This document shows positions 53,943-64,000 of a stretch of 64,000 nucleotides of DNA, in pieces. Source of the DNA: Gautieria morchelliformis (Eukaryota > Basidiomycota > Agaricomycetes > Gomphales > Gomphaceae); the NCBI GenBank assembly GCA_015179125.1, contig WHVA01000208.1, forward strand, positions 1 through 64,000. The letters run 5' to 3'. How positions within the stretch are numbered: position 1 is the stretch's first letter; each line of letters begins with the position of its first letter. A model generated the notes under the pieces. It saw nothing but the letters and a program-made list of their open reading frames with translations, was not told the DNA's origin and ran no database searches. Both the position numbers and the translations under genes were made by a program.

Positions 53943-53970
53943 GGGTGTCGGTTTTGGGTGTCCTCTACCT
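53943..53970 (-). repeat. Right terminal inverted repeat
   Basis: 28 bp, ends CCTCTACCT before TA. Confidence 0.9.
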
Positions 53971-53972
53971 TA

Positions 53973-54606
53973 TATGGACTCCCTTTGTGCGTTCTCATTG
54001 AGTCATCCGGATGACTGCATCACATTGCAGAAACGTTTGTGGGATAAGGGTCGGTAAGTCCATATACTATCTTACTATTTCAACATGACTACTGACTCAC
54101 AGTGATACTTTAGTGTAACAGCCGGCATACCACTGAATGCTGTTGACAATTATGTTTCCTTTGATGATGAAAAAAGTTTGGAAAACTTCGCACACACCAT
54201 GGCGGCTGTGCATACAACTGCTACTAGTTCTACATGAGCATGAATTAATCGTTTAGTAGTATAGGGTAATCCGATACTGCTAGTAGTACTAGCAATAATA
54301 ACAATATCTTGGTCAAATGTTCACTATTGAATTTAAGGTGATATTATTATTAAGGTTCCTGTTCCATAGTATACTGCTAGTATGCTGTCTATACGATATA
54401 TACGCTATGTACACTGTAGTAATAATTTACAAGGTTTGCAATCTATGTATGGTATATACGGTATGTACAATATAGCAATCCCAGATCAACTATACTGTAC
54501 ATACGATAGGGGTGTCTGCAGTGTCTCAGACCGGGCCTCGTGTAGCCGTGGTATCAGACGTATATATCATATGTACGGTATATACATGCTGTTCGGTTTT
54601 CCTGAT
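53973..54606. other. No recognisable gene; AT-rich palindromic words
   Basis: From about 54,360 to 54,600 the sequence is full of short TATA/GTAC palindromic words (GTATATACGGTATGTAC-like) and lies directly beside the edge of duplication copy 1. A short spliced frame at 54,000-54,240 is possible but has no motif. Confidence 0.45.
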
Positions 54607-55866
54607 GTTGCACCACTTGGAGGCGGAGGGGTTCCTTCAAGGAAAGAACAACGAAGATCATGCAAAATCTGCGCTTCGCGAACGACAGCCGGAAGGCGCC
54701 AAGAGTGCCGACAAGGTCTCCATTCGTAGAGACGGAAAATAAGGATATGACATCAAGGATAGGTGTTATGGCGGCCGACGCTGCTGTCTTAGGACGCTGA
54801 ACAGCATCCATGGTGGTGGTTGCGTCCAGGGAACCGAGGACGGCGGTCATCGCCTGAGAGTGCAGCGAGGACATAAGTTGGGAGCATGCGTTGCAATGTG
54901 GGTCGTCAATTCCTCCGAGAGCAAGCGCGAGAGGGTGGTATTGTAATGTTTCTTAGGCCGAGAGTTTGGCACAGGATATATAAGTAGGAGGCCCTCGACT
55001 CTAGATAGGAAAGACGCAGAGGACTCGCCATGTTTGGGACTTCCATCGCTCTTCCCGAGATCAATGCCAGCGAGCTGCGAAGCAATGTCAAGGTTAACAG
55101 TCGCGTTGAAGTTTGAATACAAACTTACTGATTGGCTGTGCATTTCCGCACTTTGTACATAAGTGGCCACGTTGCTCGCTAATCACCCCAATTCACTAAC
55201 GTAGGATACCATTGCAATATCCATGCCCTGAGCTCCAAGACCAGGGCAGCAATAATCTCCACAGATTGACGACACTCGCTTTAGCATCGTAGTTCAAACT
55301 GGGATCTGTTGCTGCCACGCTCGGGGAAAGACCCTGGCTGAAAGCAGGATTAAGTACTTCCGTCGCCTGCGCGGATAATATTTTTGCGAGGTAAATGGCA
55401 AGACGAGTTTCTCAAAAGCGGTTGTAAGAGCAAGCGCCTGGAAGTTGCCACCATGGTGCACTTTTGAGGTAGATGGATCGAAAAGAGGAGTATCCGTAGT
55501 TGAAACGAAAAGTTCAGAGTACGGAGGTAGTGGAGATATACCACGCACTTGCACTCGATTTCGACAGTGCGCACAGCGCTCAGAACGTCCTCGATACAAG
55601 GCCCAATCCATTCGGGTGCAGTGCAGAGTGAATAGCGATCTTGTCGGAGCTCGTCCGCATCCTCCGCGATGGTGACCTCATCGGCATGGGATGCTGTTGA
55701 GGAGGCAAGAGACGATGAGATAAGCAGGGTGCTTGAGGCTGGCTTCGATCTGAATCAAAGGTCGACTGTGAGTAAGATGCGATACTCGGTATGTACTACA
55801 GTACAGGACAGACCTGGCCAGGGTGTGGCCGAACGTCACTGATGAAGGGCGCGAAATTTAGCTCGA
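54607..55866 (-). pseudogene. Duplicated gene segment, copy 1 (3' half of an unknown gene)
   Basis: This segment matches 60371-61071 over its whole length except for about 560 bp (54,995-55,556) missing in the other copy. On the minus strand the common part reads [20 protein letters not shown], then (in the 54.6-54.9 kb part) MTAVLGSLDATTTMDAVQRP, KTAASAAITPILDVISLFSV and GDLVGTLGAFRLSF, a helical, hydrophobic pattern. I do not recognise the family. It stops at 54607, before the NPLAPAAPFLGRTRPVYEYV part found in copy 2, so this copy lacks the gene's 3' end. Upstream of 55866 it is joined to a different sequence from that in copy 2. Confidence 0.55.
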
Positions 55867-56400
55867 GTTTGACCGACGTTGTCGGTCGGAGGGACCGAAG
55901 TGACTGGGCTGAAGGTTGAGCAGTGGCATATTTGCGTTTTAGTTTCCTGCGCTTGTTCCTTGAGTGCGTCGACGGCTTCCCCAAGCCCGGCGGTACAGGT
56001 GGCTGCTGCGTGCCACCGCTACTTTCAAGGAAAGGTCAATTAACAGCAAAATAAGACGCAGCAACTCACGTCACAACGACAGACGCAGCTTGCCGTTTAA
56101 TGGCATGTGGAACGCCTTTTGAGTTAGGGTGTGTATTATTTGAAACCTTGTAGCTAGGAAGTAGCTTTGAATCTTCTGCACCAGAATCACTGGAAGACGA
56201 TAAGGAGCTAGAATCCGAGGAAGAATCTGAAGAAGAGGAATCTGAAGCATAGCTTGAAGACCCGCTGTCCTCGCTGCTGATTGAGAGTCTACGACGTTTC
56301 GGTGATCCTGCGACCTCTTATAATACAAGTAATAATACAAGTAAGCGAGTAGTATGGGCGCGGCTTGACGCACTTTCGAGGTTCGCCTTGCGTTTCAGCG
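55796..56400 (-). CDS. Ser-rich acidic exons joined to copy 1; weak coilin-like resemblance
   Basis: Two exons can be read on the minus strand: a Ser/Asp-rich acidic stretch (SSSYASDSSSSDSSSDSSS) running to VPHAIKRQAASVVV, and after an intron near 56,020-56,070 VPPGLGKPSTHSRNKRRKLK, then SLRPTTSVKLELNFAPF. An acidic Ser tract followed by a THSRNKRRKLK-type basic motif recalls the middle of coilin-like nuclear proteins, but that is only a resemblance. The last residues already belong to the duplicated segment. The start of the gene is not identified; the frame at 56475-56699 (MGVAHTHRVYEPPDYQ) may or may not be part of it. Confidence 0.3.
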
Positions 56401-56662
56401 TGTCCAGCCCAGGAGATTAACTCGCGCCTTGACGTTATGGTGTCTGCTGACACATTTCCAAATAAGCTGAATAGTCATCCTTGTCGGTCGACGGACTCTG
56501 CGCCTTGCTGGACGGAATCCACAGCCGCATAATAGGGGCCCGAATCCTCATCACTCCACTGCTCAGACATGCCTGAAACATCAAGAATATTTGGTAACCT
56601 TTGGGTCCGATGGGCAGGGCCGATACATAACATATCTACTCGGACCCGGCACTGGTAGTCTG

Positions 56663-56693
56663 GTGGCTCATACACGCGATGTGTATGAGCCAC
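56663..56693. repeat. Perfect 13-bp hairpin
   Basis: GTGGCTCATACAC-GCGAT-GTGTATGAGCCAC. The surrounding 56,400-57,270 shows no gene I recognise. Confidence 0.8.
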
Positions 56694-57273
56694 ACCCATG
56701 AGTGTTCGAAGGGAAGGATGGCTTGGAGGCAGTTGCCTTCGACGTCGTTAATGGCCGCAACTAGGGATAATCGAGTCCGTGCATGGAGTCGTTGGAGTCG
56801 TACACTACCGCGTCATAGAGTGACATAGACTGTCAGAGGTGGCGGCTACGGAACAGCTTTGAGAACCGTGTGTTCCATGGATCGCAGGCACGTCCACGCA
56901 GGATATCCTTAAAGCTTCATACTAAAACGTCGGAATAAACGACTGTAAGGTACTCCATGGACGGCAGAATTGGCAGAGATACCGCCAATGGCTCTGAAGA
57001 CGAGTTGAGTGTGATCCATCTGGTTTGTTTTTAGGGATTTCGAGCATTCTGGGTATGGGTGGATAATCGATCAGAGGCAACATGCGTGAGGCGGCTGCCG
57101 GCGACTCTCAATCGCTCATCTTGTGCTCCAGTGAGGCCTAAATTGTGTCAGGTTCTCAATTTCTAGTCTTACATGCCCGGTATGGAACGTGTGCCTTCTA
57201 CCAGCACATGATTTTGGTATCACATGGCCAAGTCGCTCATTACAAACCCCCCTATCAATCTTTGCTAAAAGCG

Positions 57274-58865
57274 TCAGGACGGCGACTCTGCTCGAGCTCC
57301 TTCAGCTGCTGCTCGAGCTTCAGCTGCTGCCCAGATGCTTTCGGCTAAGACATAGACGTCCTGCGGTGTCTCCGGTTTACCTACTGGCCTCTGGCAACTC
57401 TTCACAAGATGTGTCCGGAGTGAATATATCGTCTTGAATTCACTTGGCCCACCGTATTTTCCGTATCTTCTGCACCCGAAGGGGCACGACACCTTCTCCT
57501 TCATTGCACCGCGGGGCCCCAAGTCAGCCTGGAACCTGACGTTATAAACGCCAGGTGTGTCATTGCCAGGTGTGCCATTGTCGGCGGCCTCCGGGGACTC
57601 CGGTAGTTGGCTTGGAGTGGGCGAAGAGGGTACGGGACACGGCTGCATCGCCAGGGATCCCGCCACATCCAAATTGGCATTTGCTGCCGGTGGGATGGCC
57701 GTGGTGGTCCACGCCATCCCGTGGTTGTAATCATAATGTTTTGTTTGGATGGCGGGCCTGTAGCGTGCGTCAGTGTCATGTCTCCATTTGTCAAACATAC
57801 AAGAAGCCACGTACATGCGCTGCCCACCATCTGCACCATTGCTGTATGGTGCATTTCCTTGCGGTAGGTAAAATTTTTGTCCGCTTAAGAACTAAATCAG
57901 ATTTGTGCTATTACACAAAAAAACTCTGCCTACCTGATATACTCCATGTGAGCTGGATCTGGATCAAATCTCCGGTATTGCGGTGGAAAACTGGTCCCAG
58001 TCTCTTGACCCCTTCTCACTTGGTTCATATGACCACTGTGGAGAAGGTTCTGCTTCACACAAGTGTGTAGATATCCTGAGCCGCCGGAGAGTGATGCATC
58101 GCTCTGGTGTTGCGAAGGATAATCGTGGACCGGCAATGGGTAATAAAGCCCTTCCTGCCCGCTGAAGAACAGGTTGAGTAATATTCTAGTCTCACATATG
58201 ATGGCAATGTGCCTACCCAAAAGCATTCCCAACAGGCTCTTCGTTATTGACGGGGTCACGAGCATTGAAGAGTAAGTGCTGACGCCCGGCCCCGAACATA
58301 ATATGTGTGTTGTTCTGCGGTGGGGTCGGGTAGCCATAAACCTGTGGGACATTGCCTACCGGGGACATTGCCTACCGGCGGTGGGCAATGCCGCCATCCA
58401 TGTTGGCCGCTTGAGAGAAAAGTCAATGCTGTTCTAGCGCGACATAGCATGCCTGTATCTACCTGTGATCCGATCGTGTCTGAGCGGCCAAGTGATAGCC
58501 TAGAAATGGTGAGACCTGCGGCACAGACCTGTCTGATGCCGGAAGCGGGACGTATCTGTGTGTGAGCAAGGTAAGTTATTCTTCAATCTGACCAAACTTC
58601 GAGAAACATACTCAGAGCGTTGACCGATGTTGTCGGTCCAACCTGGGGGGACTGAGGTGTCTACTGCTACGTCCAGTGCGTAGGGCGAGCTAGTCTGAGC
58701 ATAGTAGCTCGGACCGGCCAACTCGAATGGAGCGGAGGCGGCTACCTGGGACGTCGTGGTGATCGGCCATGACTGGGGATAATCGAGTCCCTCGGTCGTG
58801 TCGTAGACTCCCGCGTTGGACGCTGTGGCATCCGAGGCATATGGCCCGTTTGTGTGGGATGTCAT
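57274..58865 (-). CDS. Multi-exon protein with a C-terminal C2HC zinc-finger-like motif
   Basis: ATG at 58865 starts a Ser/Thr/Ala-rich exon (MTSHTNGPYASDATASNAG). A GTATGT...CACAG intron near 58,560-58,615 joins in frame to YVPLPASDRSVPQVSPFLGY. Further exons read YGYPTPPQNNTHIMFGAGRQ, NARDPVNNEEPVGNAF, EGLYYPLPVHDYPSQHQSDA and SFPPQYRRFDPDPAHMEYIR. The last exon (to 57274) holds SCPFGCRRYGKYGGPSEFKT followed by IYSLRTHLVKSC, that is Cys-x3-Cys then His-x4-Cys, probably zinc-binding, and an Ala/Glu-rich end. The low-complexity N-part with one C-terminal finger suggests a DNA-binding regulator of a lineage-specific family, but I do not know it. Several junctions are by eye only, and exon count is uncertain. 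Confidence 0.5.
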
Positions 58866-59455
58866 GGAGTACGTTGCGGAGGGGAAACGAACGCTTCTCC
58901 TTTATATCTTGGGTCATTCCCCAGATGTCACCTTGAGGCCGATCCGATCGTGTCAAAAGCGTTGATACCCGGCAACTCACAGATCAGCTAACAAGGTAAG
59001 CGGCTGGGTTTCAAATACGATGGCTATGATCTCATCAATCCAAATTTGAATGTAAATGATAGAAAGGAAGAAGGAAGGGACACCGGATCCACTCCTATTT
59101 GGAGAAATTACGCCCATCTTACCATACTATCGATTGTGTTATACCTGGCAATGTGCGAATTCAGTACAAGTCGTTGACCATTCGACCAAGTTCAGATCGA
59201 TTCTGTCCAGTCGCAATAATTGTGTCTGATGCTAACCACGAGGCGTAAACACTCGCTTCTAGCCCAGAATATCTAGAAGCAATGCTTTGAACAATCACAG
59301 AAGCCCGAGAATATCCGGCTACCGTAGCATTACGACCATTTGCTCGCGTCACGGATAGCCATTTTGGCCTGTCATCACGCATCGGCCCCCTCTGAGCGAC
59401 AGTCCAGGCGTCACGCATCAAGCTACCCATTGAGCCATTGCTTCTAAGAAACCGG
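58866..59455. other. No clearly supported gene
   Basis: A 132-codon minus frame (59161-59559) could be a 3' exon of the gene that starts at 59899, but the junction is unclear. Confidence 0.4.
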
Positions 59456-59899
59456 CTACATAGAGCCAAAAGAAGTGGCGGCGTCATGACGTACATCAAA
59501 ATGCTCGTGAAGATCTTCGCGTTGAGGCGTGGTGAGCGAGAAGTAGTCGGCGAGTGCATCTGTCATCGAGCTCGGGAGTGGGATGACGCGCGGCTGGTTC
59601 GCGGCCTCGTTCTCATGGTCAGACGGAGCGCGTAAAACCGACAGAAAATCTGTCTGTTCGGACAGGCCATCTTGTTCGTCCGTGGGCATGTCATAGGTAA
59701 GGGCGGCCCGCTCTGTGGGCTTGGACCGGCCGTAAGTATTGTGGCACGCCCTGGAACTGGAGGCCTGTCGGTACTCCACGCTACGGCGGTCGACCTGCAA
59801 GTCCTCATGTCCTGCGTGCTTGATGGGCGGGGCGATCGCACAAGCAATAATAGTCTCACACTGGGGATCGCGCTGGCATTTTGGGCGGTCATCCGCCAT
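59456..59899 (-). CDS. Hypothetical protein, unrecognised
   Basis: A 147-codon frame from ATG 59899 (MADDRPKCQRDPQCETIIAC) with cysteines in its first 25 residues, a polar middle and TDALADYFSLTTPQREDLHE near the end. It ends at DAATSFGSM. It may continue by splicing into the minus frame at 59161-59559 (LLLALCSRFLRSNGSMGSL). It has no signal peptide or membrane segment. I do not recognise the family, and the coding status rests only on length and composition. Confidence 0.35.
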   Translation of the reverse strand: MADDRPKCQRDPQCETIIACAIAPPIKHAGHEDLQVDRRSVEYRQASSSRACHNTYGRSKPTERAALTYDMPTDEQDGLSEQTDFLSVLRAPSDHENEAANQPRVIPLPSSMTDALADYFSLTTPQREDLHEHFDVRHDAATSFGSM

Positions 59900-60241
59900 C
59901 AGGGACTGCAGTGGAACCGATGGCAAGGCAAATGAGAAGAGGCAGTCTGAGCCGTAGATTACTCTAGCCTTGATTTCAAATGTTGGTCTCTTTATAGTGG
60001 AATATCAGTATACGGGCCCTAGCTGAGTAGAAGTAATGCCTTATGTCTCTAGCGGCCCAAGCGGTCTGCAGGGGTACAATCAGTCCTCGCTCTTGAAGAG
60101 TCTTGTTACCGTGGCCTGCATTTTTCCATCACGAATTGCCAGTCGCTGACGGTTAGACTCGCAGGAGGTGATATCGAGGTTGATTCACAAACCTCATAAA
60201 TAACTGAAACCTTCCAATGCCAGCCTGACCCTCGGTGGTTC

Positions 60242-61286
60242 CTAAACCGTGTCGAATTGGTTGATATTTTCCAATCCATGTGTTTCTACTCCATGATTGA
60301 CTCGGACATATTCGTAAACTGGCCGGGTGCGGCCGAGGAAAGGTGCGGCGGGTGCTAGAGGGTTATACGCTGTTGCACCACTTGGAGGCGGAGGGGCTCC
60401 TTCAAGGAAAGAGCGACGAAGATCCTGCAAAATCTGCGCTTCGCGAACGACAGCCGGAAGGCGCCAAGAGTGCCGACAAGGTCTCCATTCGTAGAGACGG
60501 AAAATAAGGATATGATATCAAGGATGGGTGTTATGACGGCCGACGCTGCTGTCTTCAGACGCTGAACAGCATCTATGGTGGTTGCGTCCAGGGAACCGAG
60601 GACGGCGGTCATCGCCTGAGTGTAGCGAGGACATAACAGTACTGGGAACATGCGTTGCAAGGTGGGTCGTCAATTCCTGAGAGCAAGCGCGAGAGGGCGG
60701 TATTGTAATGTTTTGGAGTGCTCTTAGGTCGAGAGCTTGGCACAGGATATATAAGTAGGAGGCCTCGGTTTCGACAGTGCGCACAGCGCTCAGAACGTCT
60801 TCGATAAAAGCCCAATCCATTGGGGTGCACTGCGGAGTGAATGGCGCTCTAGCCGGAGCTCGCCCGCATCCTCCGCGATGGTGACCTCATCGGCATGGGA
60901 TGCTGCTGAGGAGGCAAGGGACGATGAGAAAAGCAAATCATCCAGGGTGCTCGAGGCTTCAATCTGAATCAAAGCTCGACTGTGATTAAGATGCGATACT
61001 CGGTATGTACTACAGGACAGACCTGGCCAAGGTGTGACCGAACGTCACTGATGAAGGCGCGAAATTAGCTTGAGGTCCTAAGAGTGCTTCTGTGCCCATT
61101 GCAGTGAGGACCTGATAAATAATGGGACAGATGAGTGACATTGTAATACAAACCTCGGGTGACCCGCGGCAAAAATGCAGCCAAAAGCAGAGGGTGATGG
61201 TAGTTTTACGACACAGAAAGTTGACGACTAACCTCGCCTAACACAACAGCCCCTGCGCTTGCTGAGAGGTTGATACCGTTTCTCAT
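60242..61286 (-). CDS. Unknown gene, duplication copy 2 (more complete 3' end)
   Basis: A possible first exon MRNGINLSASAGAVVLGE (61286-61233) joins over a 121-nt intron (61112-61232) to VLTAMGTEALLGPQ. The segment shared with copy 1 begins near 61,071: DDLLFSSSLASSAASHADEV, GELRLERHSLRSAPQWIGL, then AVLGSLDATTIDAVQRLKTA and ITPILDIISLFSVSTNGDLV. The end reads in another frame AQILQDLRRSFLEGAPPPPS, then NPLAPAAPFLGRTRPVYEYV and HGVETHGLENI, with a stop at 60242. A frame change near 60,430-60,470 and a deletion of about 560 bp near 60,770 relative to copy 1 suggest that this copy is also damaged. The flowing pattern of the pieces indicates one original protein of helical type; its function is unknown. 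Confidence 0.45.
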
Positions 61287-61716
61287 ACCTAAATGCTCTT
61301 TTGGAAGCTAGGATTGGAGATGCCGAATCGTGTTCATTCAAGGCAGGCGTCGAGTGCACCAAGTCGTTGGGGAGTGTCCCAATGTGCTGGTGCTGTATTG
61401 GGGCCAGGTCAAGGGAGACAAGGTGAATGAAATAAGCCGGTTTTCAAATTAAACGAGGAAAAAAGTGCAGGGTTTGGAAAGATAAATGAATGCTAAGTTC
61501 GCTCAGGAAATGGTGGCAGGGACGAAAGTTACGCACCATTCCCGCCGAACCTGGTGCTAATACCATATATACTTTTACCAGCGGCTATCTTGCTGTCGAT
61601 GATCTGGCGAGACCTCTCAACCGGCGAGCGAACGATCGGGTGGGTCTTCAGTACGACTACACGAGACCGATCACGTGATTTACGCGCCCGCATTACGGTT
61701 CCTTGCTGTCTCCACC
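61287..61716. promoter_or_regulatory. Intergenic region with the SNU66 promoter
   Basis: About 430 bp between the minus-strand gene start (if 61286 is right) and the SNU66 ATG. ACCATATATACTTT near 61,560-61,573 is the only TATA-like run. The short frame at 61490-61678 has no motif. Confidence 0.35.
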
Positions 61717-64000
61717 ATGGCTGAATCTATCAGCTTGGAGGAGACCAACAAAATCCGCGTTTCGCTAGGTCTTAAGCCTCTCACTGACGACTCTGCACCC
61801 GCCGATACCAAGGACCAGACCGCGGAGGATAATTTTGCCAAGCGTAGGGAGCGTGACGCGCAAGAGCGAGAACGAAGGTAAGTTTTATTAACGGCTTCAT
61901 TATGTTGCTGACTTACCGTGCATAATATATAGACGTATCCAAACTGGCATTGCAAAGTGGGTGTCCTCATTATTTTTGATAGTTTTATCGTACTTCTACT
62001 TTTCCTATTTGCGCCCAGGCCTGCGTGAGAGCACAGTGCTCACCAAGCCCTCTTTTCAGGATTAAAAATAAGCGCGAACTGAACGCCTCGTTGCAAGGTA
62101 GTACCCTTGGTGAGAGTGATGACGTTGACGACACGATAAAATGGATAAGGAGGAATAAGAAGAAGGCTAAGGAGCTAGCGAGAAAGCGGCAAGAGGACCT
62201 GGAGAATTTGGACAAGACTTATCAGGGCGATGATTACACCGAGAGTACGTCGCGACATCAACGTCTTGGACTGAACTAACCGTGAATCCAGAGGATCTCG
62301 CTGGTCTGAAGGTTAGCCATGACTTCGAGGCCTTGAACGAGGGCGAAGATAGGATACTTACGCTCAAAGATAGTCGTATACTCGACAACGAAGGTGAGCA
62401 ACTCCAATAAAGTCCTGCCCAATATACTTATCATATAGCAGAGGACGAGCTCCAGAATGTTGAGTTAGCTGAGGATGAGAGGACGAAAAAAAACAACGAG
62501 TTGAAAATTAAGAAGAGGGACTATACCGGGTATGATGACGAAGAATTCGTAGCGGGCAATGAAGGAATGAAACGCGCTGTTCTAGCGAAGTACGACGAAG
62601 ATATCAGCGGGATCTCTGAAGGGGTGCGTGCAACTTGTATTCCACCATTACTTCCTTGATAATCCCTGTCTAGGGTTTCCGTCTTGGTGGCGGTGCACCT
62701 AAGTCTAGCAAACCCACTAGGCAGATGCAAGAAGAGGCGGCAGCAAGCGTCAACAAGTCGTTGCTCTCAATAGATTACGCAAGTGAGTACGCCTTCTGCA
62801 AGCAGATTTCATTTACTGACACCTTACAGAAAACTTCGAAATTATGGACTATCAACAGGAAGGCGACATAGGTTTCAAAAAGCCTAAGGTTGCTTTATTT
62901 TTGTCTAATCCAATCCTTAATACTGATTCGATCTTGTAGACCAAGAAGAAACGTCCGTCACGGCGTGTGGTCGAGACAGATACTGTGGATACTGTCTCTC
63001 CTCCTACTGAAAACATGGATGTAGACGTAAAGCAAACGCCATCAGGGCGCGTTCGTAATCTCGACGACAATTTTATCGATGATGAAGATCTGCAGGCCGT
63101 ACTCGCCCGCCAGCGACGAGCGAAAGTGAAGAAGGCCAAGCCGCTAGATCCAGAGGAGATAGCGCGTATGAGTGCGTATAATGGCTGAAACTATGCTGAT
63201 ATAAACTGACCCGTTGGATAGTCGCAGAGGAACGAGTCAGAGATCAAACGGAGGAGGTGATGCGCTTGGACATTCAAGTCAAAGTGGAAAATGATGGGTC
63301 AGGCCCAGCGCATGATGGCGATTTAAAGGGAGGTCTCGAGTTCGACGATACTTCAGAGTTCGTTCGGGCCATACAGTACAATCCTGTGGTCAAAGAAGAG
63401 CAGAAACCTACCAGTTTACCAGCTGCGCCTGCAGAGTCAAAGCAGCTCACGCCTGCGCGCACTCGTACAGATTCGCCGATGGAGACAGACGAGGCTTTTC
63501 ATGAACTCGAGGCTGGAGAAGTGGTTATCAAGGAAGAGGATGAGGACGAGGAGGACGAGGCGATGTTGAATGCGATTGAAGCGGCCATCAACACTGCCGA
63601 GGCGAATGGTGAGGGAGGTGCCGAAGCAGAAGTTAGTGCCTTTGTTTTAATGTTGTCGCAAGCTAATATGTCCCGATTTTCAAAGGTCGGAACATCATCT
63701 GAACAGACGTTCACATCGGGCATGGCGTCAACTCTCGCAATCATGCGACAGCAAGGTATCCTCGCCAATCCTAGCGCAGACCATTTAGAGCGCGAAAGGG
63801 TGCAGCTGCAACGGGATTTGTGGCTAGCTGAACAACGACGACGTATCGCGCAGCGGGAACTTGATCGGGCAAAGTCTCGTGGGTCAAATAAAGATCAAGC
63901 GACACGCGAGTATGAAAACCGACTTCGAGAGCAGCACGAGGCTCGTGACAGCCTCGACCATTTTAAACACTACAAGCCCGATGTTAATATTGTTTATCAC
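61717..64000 (+). CDS. SNU66: SNU66/SART-1 family U4/U6.U5 tri-snRNP protein (5' part, runs off the window)
   Basis: Ten exons can be placed: 61717-61877, 61933-61956, 62060-62244, 62292-62393, 62439-62623, 62674-62782, 62830-62888, 62940-63171, 63222-63631 and 63686-64000 (open). All junctions keep the frame. The start MAESISLEETNKIRVSLGLK is the typical SART-1 N-terminus (SLEETN.IR..LGLKPL). It is followed by an Arg/Glu-rich helix, ELNASLQGSTLGESDDVDDT, LAGLKVSHDFEALNEGEDRI with LTLKDSRILDNE, DYTGYDDEEF, and a conserved GMASTLAIMRQQGIL near the end. The protein helps assemble the U4/U6.U5 tri-snRNP for pre-mRNA splicing in the nucleus. Exon 2 is only 24 nt. The C-terminus is beyond 64000. 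Confidence 0.95.

Larger units (their letters stand above)
50879..53970 (+). mobile_element. TA-flanked DNA transposon with 28-bp terminal inverted repeats
   Basis: AGGTAGAGGACACCCAAAAC (start of the left repeat, 50879-50906) is matched in inverse at 53943-53970, 27 of 28 bases identical. TA dinucleotides flank it at 50877-50878 and 53971-53972, as in the IS630-Tc1-mariner superfamily. The 3,092-bp body encodes one decayed transposase on the plus strand. Confidence 0.88.

Overview
The window looks like nuclear DNA of an Agaricomycete (mushroom-forming basidiomycete). The grounds are introns of about 50 nt with GTRNGT/YAG borders in every plausible host gene, a KDZ transposase with cysteine clusters, BTB/POZ and DUF6533-type genes, chromodomain Ty3/Gypsy elements, and a spliceosomal SNU66/SART1 gene at the right end. 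No tRNA, rRNA or CRISPR array was recognised.

Layout. 1-7.3 kb holds degenerate sequence: the two halves of a BTB/POZ gene and the two halves of a KDZ transposase gene, arranged so that one 1.3-kb inversion explains both breaks, then a pseudogene of a Cys-rich family. 7.3-14.2 kb is gene-poor, with a DUF6533-like membrane-protein gene (9.2-10.5 kb), a GC-rich low-complexity island (11.8-12.8 kb) and a short spliced fragment of an apparent secreted or membrane protein (about 13 kb). 14.3-18.2 kb is a 5'-truncated non-LTR retrotransposon (minus strand) whose reverse transcriptase and RNase H parts are split by a 0.7-kb insert.

18.2-48.6 kb is a nested stack of one chromovirus (Ty3/Gypsy with chromodomain) family, called A to E here. 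A (plus) is full length but frameshifted. B (minus) is old and broken; it hosts C (minus, intact, duplication TCTGG), a 1,275-bp solo LTR of another family (duplication GAAGG) and the left end of D. D (plus, 3'-truncated) hosts E (plus, intact, duplication GAGAA). C and E are both 6,201 bp with apparently identical LTRs, so they are recent and lie as a large inverted repeat. The family shows a candidate self-priming primer site and a candidate -1 frameshift site between gag and pol.

48.6-54 kb holds a fragment of a second Gypsy family and a 3.1-kb TA-flanked DNA transposon with 28-bp inverted repeats and a decayed DDE transposase. 54.6-61.3 kb holds a partly duplicated minus-strand gene (two copies, one chimeric upstream), a zinc-finger-like gene and a hypothetical gene. 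From 61.7 kb to the end runs the 5' part of SNU66/SART1, the clearest host gene here. All intron positions were placed by eye, and protein-family names are recognised from motifs, not from searches.
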